NCBI GenBank assembly: GCA_964425485.1
Contig: CAYRML010000020.1
Span: 1-20,823 of the forward strand
Direction: 5' to 3'
Source: CAYRML01 sp964425485
Lineage (GTDB): Bacteria > Bacillota > Dehalobacteriia > UBA4068
DNA: 20,823 nt
Numbering within the stretch: the stretch's first letter is position 1; each line of letters starts with the position of its first letter. Position numbers and translations under genes: made by a program. This document shows, one piece after another, positions 1 through 6,330 of the stretch. The notes under the pieces were generated by a model, which was not told where the DNA came from, ran no database searches, and was given only the letters and a program-made list of their open reading frames with translations.

Positions 1-1
1 T

Positions 2-1882
2 GCCTTTGATTATGAGACTTATCTGAAACGTAATGGCATAGAAGGCTCTGTTAGTGCGGCTTTTGGTGGTCAGGTGCAAAAGACGGGGAAAAGAGGAGGC
101 AATTTGTTTTTGCACTTTTCCTCGGATATAAGTTTACGTTTTGAGGCGGCCTTGTCTTATTTGCCGCAAGATCAGCAAAATTTGATCAAAGGTGTCTTTT
201 TGGGCGAAAAAGCTGGGCTTTCCGATTCCGATAAAAGATTGTTATCGCAGACCGGGATCATGCATGCCTTTTCTGTTTCCGGCCTCCATGTGGGTTATAT
301 TATCTTGTTCGGCCTGATGATTTTTGGCACAAGCAGAAAGAATCGCTGGCTACGACTGGCCATTATCAGCTTTCTTATAATATTCTATGTTTCTTTGACG
401 GGCCTCAATCCGCCGATCATCAGGGCTTCGCTGATGGGTATAGTCGGTTTATTGGCATTTTCTTTGGATCGGAAGGCCGACACCTATACATCATTGGCCA
501 TTTCCGCCGCTTTCTGTCTTTTATGGAGGCCTTTGTTGATCTTTGATGCCGGTTTTCAGCTTTCTTTTGTTGCAGTGTTCGGCATTTTATATCTGGCACC
601 GCTATTTTATAAGGTTTTGCCCGGCAGTGGCTTTATCAACCGCGCTTTCGCTGTGACATTTGCTGCCTGCCTGGCCACAATACCGCTGGTTGCCTACTAT
701 TTTTATCTGTTGTCTTTTGCTGCTATGTCTGTGTCACCGATTTTGGTGCTTTTGATCGGTGTGGTAGTAATTTTGGCTTTTATCAGTTGCATTTTCTCTA
801 TCTTTTCCTTGGTTTTGGCTGTTTTGCCTCTGGCTGTGGGTGGCTGGATCATGGAATTTGTCTATAATCTGGCCACTTGGATTGGTTCCTGGCCTATCAG
901 TTATGTGCCTGTAGCCAGGCCTGCCATCTGGGCCATAGTACTTTTTTATGTAGTTTTGCTGCTCTTGCCGCCGCTATTAGCCAAAAAAGGCCGCTGGCCG
1001 GTTTGGCTTATAATCTTACTCTTGCTTTTACTTTTGATCTCCCCTTTCGGCAAGCAAAGCGATAATTCCCAATATTTTGCCGATGTGGCTGGCAGGGCCG
1101 GAGTGATGGAAGTTACATTCATCGATGTCGGCCAAGGAGACAGCGCCTTGGTGGTGACGCCGAGAGGTCATTATATACTTATTGATGGTGGCGGCAAGCT
1201 CAATGACGGTAAATGGATCGGGGAAAAGGTGCTTTTGCCCTATTTGCAAAGCAGGGGTGTCAAGGAGCTGGATTTGGTCATTTGCAGTCATCCGCATGAC
1301 GACCATATTTCCGGCTTGTTGACGGCCATAGAAAATTTAGGCACAGAAGCTTTGATGACTGCGGATGCTTTTGCCGACGTAGAGCTGCAAAAACAGTTAG
1401 AGGCCGAGGCCGGGCTGGCAGGGGCAAAAATTATTTATGTGGCGGCAGGGGAAAAGTATCTGGTGGAAGAAGATTTGTACCTAACGGTATTTGCTCCTTA
1501 TAAAGGGCAAAGTTATGATGATGATTCCGCCAATAAAGGCTCAGTGGTAGCCAAATTGAGCTATTATGATATCGATTTTCTCTTTACCGGCGATCTGGAG
1601 GGCGATAATTTGGATGCTTTATCTGAGCAGCCTGTGGATGCCGAGGTGCTGAAGCTGCCTCATCATGGCAGCCGCAGCAGCTTCGATACCGATTTTTATA
1701 AAAAGGTGGCGCCAAAAGTCGTGGTCATCAGTGTGGGAGAAAATAATTCTTATGGCCATCCGGCATCCGTGGTCACGGATTATTTTAAGCAAAAATCCAT
1801 CCCCATATATCGCACGGATTTGCATGGCGGCATCAGTTTTTTCAGCGACGGTTATGCTCTGGAAGTGCAGACGGTGGAATAG
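2..1882 (+). CDS. comEC: ComEC/Rec2 DNA uptake channel protein, 5' truncated by window edge
   Basis: Polytopic inner-membrane protein that forms the channel for single-stranded DNA entry in natural competence. The frame is open to the left edge: the codons before the GTG at 74 read AFDYETYLKRNGIEGS, which resembles the N-terminal soluble domain of ComEC, so 74 is not a true start. 626 residues are visible; the family is usually 700-800. The middle (about nt 240-1060) is the hydrophobic Competence domain, with FSVSGLHVGYI and NPPIIRASLMG. The C-terminal third is a metallo-beta-lactamase-like domain with FIDVGQGDSALV, HPHDDH (nt 1289-1306), FTGDLEGD and LPHHGS (near nt 1661). The stop overlaps the Shine-Dalgarno of holA, so the two are co-transcribed. 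Intact ComEC suggests competence potential; no other competence genes are in view. Confidence 0.96.
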   Translation, partial: AFDYETYLKRNGIEGSVSAAFGGQVQKTGKRGGNLFLHFSSDISLRFEAALSYLPQDQQNLIKGVFLGEKAGLSDSDKRLLSQTGIMHAFSVSGLHVGYIILFGLMIFGTSRKNRWLRLAIISFLIIFYVSLTGLNPPIIRASLMGIVGLLAFSLDRKADTYTSLAISAAFCLLWRPLLIFDAGFQLSFVAVFGILYLAPLFYKVLPGSGFINRAFAVTFAACLATIPLVAYYFYLLSFAAMSVSPILVLLIGVVVILAFISCIFSIFSLVLAVLPLAVGGWIMEFVYNLATWIGSWPISYVPVARPAIWAIVLFYVVLLLLPPLLAKKGRWPVWLIILLLLLLLISPFGKQSDNSQYFADVAGRAGVMEVTFIDVGQGDSALVVTPRGHYILIDGGGKLNDGKWIGEKVLLPYLQSRGVKELDLVICSHPHDDHISGLLTAIENLGTEALMTADAFADVELQKQLEAEAGLAGAKIIYVAAGEKYLVEEDLYLTVFAPYKGQSYDDDSANKGSVVAKLSYYDIDFLFTGDLEGDNLDALSEQPVDAEVLKLPHHGSRSSFDTDFYKKVAPKVVVISVGENNSYGHPASVVTDYFKQKSIPIYRTDLHGGISFFSDGYALEVQTVE

Positions 1883-1890
1883 GAGGTCTT

Positions 1891-2916
1891 ATGCGCCAAT
1901 TTTTTAACAGCGTCCAACAAGGAATTGTCAGCCCGGTTTATCTTTTTTATGGCTCGCAGGAGCTGTTGAAAAGCGAGGCCATTTCTGCCTTGAGTAAATT
2001 TGTCGAGCCTGAAGGAAATAATTGGAATGTGGAGTATTTCGATGGTGACAAAATATCAGCGGCAGAAATAGTAAATGCGGCTTCTACCGCGCCATTTTTT
2101 GCCCAAAGGAGGCTGATCGTGGTTAAGGATGTGCCTTGGCTTTCCGCTAAAACGGCCAGGCTGGAATCCGCTGACGAGAACAAGCAGGATTTTCTGGAGC
2201 CGTTTTTGCGCTATATTGAGAATCCTGTCGGCGGCAATATATTGGTCCTGACGGTAAAAGGCGAGGTTGATAAAAGAAGAAAAATCATCAAAGCTTTGCA
2301 AAAAGCCGGCCGCGTGATTAAATTTGCGGATTTAGACCAAAACAAGCTGATGATTTGGCTAAAAAGGCGTTTTGCCGAGAATGGACATAAATCCAGCAAC
2401 GAGGCCTTGGAATATCTTACGCTGGTGGCCGGTAATGATTTAGCTTTTTTAGCCAATGAGGTGGATAAAATCAGCCTTTATTGTGCGGATAAAGCACAGG
2501 TGGAATTAGCGGATGTGGAGGCGGTGGCCAGCCGGGGTGCGATGCTGCAAATATTCAGCCTCATCGATGCCGTGGCCGATAAAGAGGCGGAAAAGAGCCT
2601 TATTCTCTATCAGGAGATGGTCAAACAAGGGGAAGCAGAACAGAAAATTCTGTCTATGCTGGGCAAGCAGATGCGTGATATGCTGGCAGTCAGCGAATTA
2701 CAGAAACAGGGGCTCTCCTCGGCGCAGATTGCCAGCCAACTGAAATTGCATCCTTATGTGGCTCGGAAATGCGCGGAAAAAGGGCGCAGATTTTCCCGCA
2801 GTCAATTGATGCGGGCAATGGAGCTACTTTTAGCCGCCGACATTGCGAATAAAAGCGGACAAGGCGACCTGGATGCTCTGCTGCAAATGGCTATTATTCG
2901 CATTTGCGCCTTTTAA
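1891..2916 (+). CDS. holA: DNA polymerase III delta subunit
   Basis: Clamp-loader subunit that opens the beta sliding clamp during replication. The 341-residue length is normal for HolA. The N-terminus has the family signature PVYLFYGSQELL near residues 16-27, followed by the AAA+-like fold (FFAQRRLIVVKDVPWL) without a functional Walker A, as expected for delta. The C-terminal helical collar domain contains MLGKQMRDMLAVSEL and LHPYVARKCAEKGRRF. The ATG is preceded by AGGAGG at 1881-1886, which overlaps the comEC stop. The comEC-holA pair followed by rpsT is the standard Bacillota order. No T-run terminator follows; the hairpin-forming repeat after the stop sits in the rpsT promoter instead. 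Confidence 0.95.
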   Translation: MRQFFNSVQQGIVSPVYLFYGSQELLKSEAISALSKFVEPEGNNWNVEYFDGDKISAAEIVNAASTAPFFAQRRLIVVKDVPWLSAKTARLESADENKQDFLEPFLRYIENPVGGNILVLTVKGEVDKRRKIIKALQKAGRVIKFADLDQNKLMIWLKRRFAENGHKSSNEALEYLTLVAGNDLAFLANEVDKISLYCADKAQVELADVEAVASRGAMLQIFSLIDAVADKEAEKSLILYQEMVKQGEAEQKILSMLGKQMRDMLAVSELQKQGLSSAQIASQLKLHPYVARKCAEKGRRFSRSQLMRAMELLLAADIANKSGQGDLDALLQMAIIRICAF

Positions 2917-2943
2917 ACAAATACTTGCATTTTTTTAAAAGGC
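2908..2943. repeat. 10-bp inverted repeat spanning holA stop and rpsT promoter
   Basis: GCCTTTTAAA at 2908-2917 and its exact reverse complement TTTAAAAGGC at 2934-2943 are separated by 16 bases. The left arm includes the holA stop codon. The -35 element of the rpsT promoter lies in the loop, and the right arm lies in the -35/-10 spacer. No T-run follows the right arm, so this is not an ordinary terminator; an operator or a weak mRNA 3' end structure are alternatives. Confidence 0.7.
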
Positions 2944-2953
2944 ATGGTACAAT
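2925..2953 (+). promoter_or_regulatory. sigma-A promoter of rpsT
   Basis: A -35 box TTGCAT (2925-2930) and a -10 box TACAAT (2948-2953) are separated by exactly 17 bases, in an AT-rich region directly ahead of rpsT. The predicted start near 2960 gives a leader of roughly 58 bases. Confidence 0.8.
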
Positions 2954-3004
2954 AAATTTTGTCTGTTTATGTTAATAATTTTAAATTTATATAATTTCTG
3001 CCTG

Positions 3005-3013
3005 AGGAGGTGA
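3005..3013 (+). promoter_or_regulatory. Consensus ribosome binding site that fixes the ATT start of rpsT
   Basis: AGGAGGTGA is fully complementary to the 16S anti-Shine-Dalgarno. Its AGGAGG core ends 7 bases before ATT at 3018. It is too far (about 40 bases) from the next in-frame candidate, TTG at 3051. Confidence 0.88.
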
Positions 3014-3017
3014 AAAT

Positions 3018-3278
3018 ATTCCGAATATCAAATCAGCTAAAAAACGTGTCTTGGTGGCCGAAACCCGTCGCCAAAGAAACGCGATCGTTAAATCTCAAAT
3101 CAAAACTCAAATCAGAAAATATGATGAAGCTGTTGCCAGCGGTGATAGAGAACAGGCTCAGGCTCAATTGGTGCAATCCATCAAGACTTTGGACAAATCC
3201 GCTTCTAAGGGTGTGCTCAGCAAAAACTGCGCCGCCAGGAGAAAATCCAACCTTTATAAAGCCTTCAATCAAATGTAG
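3018..3278 (+). CDS. rpsT: 30S ribosomal protein S20, ATT start codon
   Basis: Primary 16S rRNA-binding protein of the small subunit, 86 residues, the usual size for S20. The conserved N-terminus PNIKSAKKRVLVAETRR begins immediately after an ATT codon at 3018, which sits 7 bases from a perfect Shine-Dalgarno. There is no ATG, GTG or TTG between that site and TTG 3051, and starting at 3051 would delete the conserved PNIKSAKKR segment. The protein is basic, with SIKTLDKSASKGVLSKNCAARRKSNL in the C-terminal half. It is transcribed alone from its own promoter and followed by a terminator. A weak start is noteworthy because E. coli rpsT starts with UUG and is subject to translational autoregulation; a similar role here is inference. 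Confidence 0.92.
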   Translation: MPNIKSAKKRVLVAETRRQRNAIVKSQIKTQIRKYDEAVASGDREQAQAQLVQSIKTLDKSASKGVLSKNCAARRKSNLYKAFNQM

Positions 3279-3284
3279 TTTTTT

Positions 3285-3316
3285 AAGACTTTTGCCTTGG
3301 CAAGGGTCTTTTTTTT
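3285..3316 (+). terminator. Rho-independent terminator of rpsT
   Basis: AAGAC (3285-3289) pairs with GTCTT (3306-3310), extended inward through TT/AA and GCC/GGC with two G-U pairs, and is followed by a T-run through 3316. It lies 6 bases after the rpsT stop. Confidence 0.85.
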
Positions 3317-3350
3317 CTACCTGCGACATAATTATTTTTCGGAGGTAGAA

Positions 3351-4349
3351 ATGGCTAATAGTAGAACTTTTTTCAAGCGTATACATAACAAAGACAAAAA
3401 ACCGGCAGTATTGATCCTGGCAGTATTGATCATGCTCTTTTTTTTCGTTATGGGCAATTTGGCCAACAGCGATTTTTTTTGGCGCTCCGTGCTGACGGAC
3501 AATAATCAGCGGATCTTACTTTGTCATATCCCTTTTTCTACCGCTTCTAAGCAAGAGGAGGGGATTTTTACTGCTTTTTTGCATAGGATCAGTTCCCCCG
3601 ATTATTTTTTTAGCGCCTCCGCCGGCGCTTTTGCTCAATCACTGCCCGATACTTTGCCCACAAACGATTCCCAGCCGCCTTTGGCCACGGCCTCCGCACC
3701 ACTGATCGAAGAAGCTAAGGAAGAGCAAACAAAGCCTTTGACTTCCGAGCCTTTGGTGGGTATCTATTGTACTCATAGTGCGGAAAGCTATATACCAACC
3801 AGTGGTCAGGGCAGTACTTCCGGCAAAAACGGCGGCGTTTATCAGGTGGCTAAATCTATACAGGCGGCTTTGGCCGAAAAAGGCATAAGCGCAGTCGTTT
3901 GCGATACCATACATGATTACCCCAATTGGAAGCTGTCTTATCAAAATTCTCTGGCCAGCATGAAAAAGCTCAAAGGACAATATCCTTCTATCGAAATTTT
4001 TATCGATGTGCATCGGGACAGCGCTGTTGAAAATATCAGCACCGTGACGAAAGTTGATGGTGAAAAAGTTGCGCGTTTGATGTTAGTGGTCGGCAGCAAC
4101 CAGCGCTTGCAGCATGATAACTGGAAGCAGAACTTGGCCTTTTCCCAAAAGATCGGCGCCCTGCTCGATCGGCAATATCCCGGGCTTTTACGTGATGTGA
4201 GAGTGCAAAGCGGCCGCTATAACCAGCATTTTTCCACCAAGGCCATACTGGTGGAATTCGGTTCTACGGAAAATACGCAGGGGCAGGCACAAAAATCGGC
4301 CTATCTTTTTGCCGATATTGTCAGCCAGGTCTTGCGGGAAGCAGAATAA
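3351..4349 (+). CDS. spoIIP: Stage II sporulation protein P, peptidoglycan amidase/endopeptidase
   Basis: Cell-wall hydrolase of the SpoIID-SpoIIM-SpoIIP engulfment machine, anchored in the mother-cell membrane. The 332-residue protein has a basic start, one membrane segment (about residues 19-36), a Pro/Ala/Glu-rich linker (about 95-135) and the SpoIIP catalytic domain from about 136. Candidate zinc or catalytic residues are H142 and E145 in CTHSAESY, H221 in IDVHRD and E302 in LVEFGSTENT. The ATG at 3351 is chosen because GGAGG lies 5 bases upstream; the frame also opens at TTG 3297, but that is inside the rpsT terminator. Only 34 bases separate that terminator from the ATG, and I see no convincing sigma-E promoter there. 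In Bacillus gpr lies just upstream; it is absent here. Confidence 0.93.
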   Translation: MANSRTFFKRIHNKDKKPAVLILAVLIMLFFFVMGNLANSDFFWRSVLTDNNQRILLCHIPFSTASKQEEGIFTAFLHRISSPDYFFSASAGAFAQSLPDTLPTNDSQPPLATASAPLIEEAKEEQTKPLTSEPLVGIYCTHSAESYIPTSGQGSTSGKNGGVYQVAKSIQAALAEKGISAVVCDTIHDYPNWKLSYQNSLASMKKLKGQYPSIEIFIDVHRDSAVENISTVTKVDGEKVARLMLVVGSNQRLQHDNWKQNLAFSQKIGALLDRQYPGLLRDVRVQSGRYNQHFSTKAILVEFGSTENTQGQAQKSAYLFADIVSQVLREAE

Positions 4350-4388
4350 AAAACAGCCTCTTGTCACATAATAACAGCGGAGGCGGCT

Positions 4389-4565
4389 ATGAAAGTATTT
4401 TTCATATCAATATTGATTTTGGCTGGCTTTTTGCTGGGGCTTAATGCCACCGCGGCCGGCATGCATAGTCTGTTGCCGGATGCACCCGACAAAGTTATTG
4501 GTTTTTCCTGGCAAGATGGCGAGCTGACTGCACAAATTTTACAATATGAATATCATTTTCGCTGA
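4389..4565 (+). CDS. Small membrane or secreted protein, YqxA-position
   Basis: A 58-residue reading frame directly behind spoIIP. It starts at ATG 4389 with GGAGG at 4379-4383, 5 bases upstream. It begins MKVFFISILILAGFLLGLNA, a hydrophobic segment that could be a membrane anchor or signal peptide, followed by a short polar tail (GMHSLLPDAPDKVIGFSWQD) ending in EYHFR. In Bacillus the gene between spoIIP and lepA is yqxA, a sporulation-associated protein with an N-terminal membrane segment; position and layout match, but this protein is about half as long and the sequence alone does not prove homology. GCCTC at 4356-4360 can pair with GAGGC at 4380-4384 across its Shine-Dalgarno. A strong terminator follows 10 bases after the stop, so it is the last gene of the spoIIP unit. 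Confidence 0.72.
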   Translation: MKVFFISILILAGFLLGLNATAAGMHSLLPDAPDKVIGFSWQDGELTAQILQYEYHFR

Positions 4566-4575
4566 AATTGGATTT

Positions 4576-4614
4576 AAAACTTTCTTTTATTCCTAAAAGA
4601 GAGTTTTATTTTTT
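4576..4614 (+). terminator. Rho-independent terminator of spoIIP unit
   Basis: A 14-bp stem (arms 4576-4589 and 4594-4607, one G-U pair) closes a TTCC loop and is followed by ATTTTTT through 4614. It cleanly separates the spoIIP unit from murJ. Confidence 0.9.
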
Positions 4615-4633
4615 ACCATTTGTCGCGAAAAAA

Positions 4634-4661
4634 AGCATACAATGTCAGCATGAAGTATGCT
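4634..4661. repeat. Inverted repeat in murJ promoter spacer
   Basis: AGCATAC (4634-4640) and GTATGCT (4655-4661) are perfect reverse complements 14 bases apart. The right arm ends on the first base of the -10 box and includes the TG of the extended -10. The placement fits a regulator binding site; no known operator family is recognised. Confidence 0.6.
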
Positions 4662-4666
4662 ATAAT
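4658..4666 (+). promoter_or_regulatory. Extended -10 promoter of murJ
   Basis: TG-C-TATAAT is a perfect extended -10 element (TG at 4658-4659, TATAAT at 4661-4666). The -35 position (4638-4643) reads TACAAT, a poor match, as is common for extended -10 promoters. Transcription would begin near 4673, leaving a leader of about 35 bases to the murJ ATG. Confidence 0.7.
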
Positions 4667-4680
4667 AACTTGATAGTTAT
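4665..4680. repeat. Palindrome centred on predicted murJ transcription start
   Basis: ATAACT-TGAT-AGTTAT is a perfect 6-bp inverted repeat with a 4-base spacer. It overlaps the end of the -10 box and is centred on the predicted start of transcription, a typical position for a repressor site. Confidence 0.55.
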
Positions 4681-4707
4681 ATCAGTTTCGCAAAGGATAT
4701 TTTGTGT

Positions 4708-6330
4708 ATGGAAAGTTCACAGAAACATAAAGTGGCAAAAGCCGCGGGTTTTATTATGGCCACCATGGTGATTTCCCGCATTCTTGGCTATTTGCGTGAT
4801 GTGTTTATCTATAATCAATTCGGACAAAATCGCATCACAGATGCTTATAATGCGGCTTTTTCCGTACCGGATTTTATCTATACCATTTTAGTCGGCGGCA
4901 CTTTAAGCTCTGTTTTTATCCCTGTTTTTTCTTCCTATGTGGCTACTAAACGGGAAAAAGAGGGTTGGGAAGTTGCCAGCATCGTCACTAACTGGGTTAT
5001 GATCTTTTTGGCGATTTTGCTGGCATTTGGCTATATTTTTACGCCGCAGCTGATTAACTTTTTGGTGCCGGGCTTTGATGCCGAGGCTCAATTGATGGCT
5101 GTTCGCCTGACCCGCATTATGTTCCTCCAAGTTATTTTCCTGTCTTTCGCCGGGATTTCCATGGGTATTCTTAATTCTTATAAAAATTTTACGGCGCCTT
5201 CCATTGGCTCCGTCGCTTATAATTTGGGTATTATCGTTGGCGGTGTGACCTTGTCGATTCCTATTGAAGCCATTTGGCCCGGTTATGGCATTGCCGGCTT
5301 CTCTATCGGCGTGGTTATCGGTGCGGCTTTGTATTTCTTGGTGCAGGTGCCGTCGCTGAAAAAAATCGGTTTTACCTATCATCCCAGTTTGAATATCCAT
5401 CATCCGGCTGTGAAGCAGATATTAATCCTGCTGGTTCCGGTTTTGATCGGACTTTCTGCCAGCCAGATCAATCTTTTCGTCAACCAAAATCTGGCCTCCA
5501 CTTTATCCGATGGTTTGGTTTCCGCCCTGCGTACCGGCCAGCGCATCATGCAATTGCCTATCGGCATTTTCGCGATTTCTATCGCTGTTGCCGTTTTCCC
5601 GACTTTGACGACACATGTAGCCAGGGAGGAGATTCGAGAATTTAAAAATGCCGTTTCCCTGGGGTTACGCGCTGTGGTTTTTGTTACTTTGCCGGCGGCT
5701 GTGGGACTGGCTGTTTTGCGTGTTCCAGTCATCCGCTTTATGTTTGAATTCAAAGGCGGTCAATTTACTGAAGTTTCGACAGCGGCGACGGCAGAGGCCT
5801 TGCTCTTCTATTGCATCGGTTTGGTGGGCTATGCGACAATTTTTGTCCTTAGCCGTACCTTTTATTCCTTAAAAGATACAAAAACGCCGGTGGCCATGTC
5901 TGTGCTGTCTATTGTTATAAATATTATTTTTAGTTTATTACTCTTAGGACCTATGCAGCAAGGTGGCCTGGCACTGGCCTATTCAATTGCCGGTATTGCT
6001 AATATGGTGCTGTTATTATTATTCTATAAACGCAAGATGGGCAATATCGGGGCTTCGGTTATGCTAAAATCATTCAGCAAAATGGCTGTTGCCGTTGCCA
6101 TCATGGCGGCGGCGGTTATTGTATTGCTGAATCTTTTCGAGTTCAATTTGGATATGAGTAATAAGTGGCTACAAATTGTGGAACTGCTGCTGACTATTGG
6201 TGTGGGCGGCGGCATATATTTCCTCATCACATATTTATGGAAAATGGAGGAATCCAGCCTGGTGATAGATATCATGAAGAAAAAATTGGGCAGACGGAAA
6301 CGCCTGGGTAATACAGAAGGAGGAGTTTGA
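4708..6330 (+). CDS. murJ: Lipid II flippase MurJ (MviN family)
   Basis: Integral membrane flippase that moves lipid II across the cytoplasmic membrane for peptidoglycan synthesis. 540 residues with about 14 predicted membrane segments. The N-terminal family signature is clear: ATMVISRILGYLRDVFIYNQFG, then DAYNAAFSVPDFIY and LSSVFIPVFSSY, with basic residues in the position of the central cavity. QINLFVNQNLASTL and ALRTGQRIMQLPIGIFAISI are further family hallmarks. ATG 4708 is preferred; AAGGA at 4693-4697 is 10 bases upstream. An in-frame TTG at 4702 is only 4 bases from it and would add two residues. The stop overlaps the lepA start (TGATG), indicating translational coupling. It is not part of the Bacillus spoIIP-yqxA-lepA block and has its own promoter here. 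Confidence 0.94.
   Translation: MESSQKHKVAKAAGFIMATMVISRILGYLRDVFIYNQFGQNRITDAYNAAFSVPDFIYTILVGGTLSSVFIPVFSSYVATKREKEGWEVASIVTNWVMIFLAILLAFGYIFTPQLINFLVPGFDAEAQLMAVRLTRIMFLQVIFLSFAGISMGILNSYKNFTAPSIGSVAYNLGIIVGGVTLSIPIEAIWPGYGIAGFSIGVVIGAALYFLVQVPSLKKIGFTYHPSLNIHHPAVKQILILLVPVLIGLSASQINLFVNQNLASTLSDGLVSALRTGQRIMQLPIGIFAISIAVAVFPTLTTHVAREEIREFKNAVSLGLRAVVFVTLPAAVGLAVLRVPVIRFMFEFKGGQFTEVSTAATAEALLFYCIGLVGYATIFVLSRTFYSLKDTKTPVAMSVLSIVINIIFSLLLLGPMQQGGLALAYSIAGIANMVLLLLFYKRKMGNIGASVMLKSFSKMAVAVAIMAAAVIVLLNLFEFNLDMSNKWLQIVELLLTIGVGGGIYFLITYLWKMEESSLVIDIMKKKLGRRKRLGNTEGGV

Noticed and set aside
3051..3278. A 75-residue rpsT starting at TTG
   Set aside because: It would drop the conserved PNIKSAKKRVL segment and has no Shine-Dalgarno at a usable distance; the consensus site serves ATT 3018.
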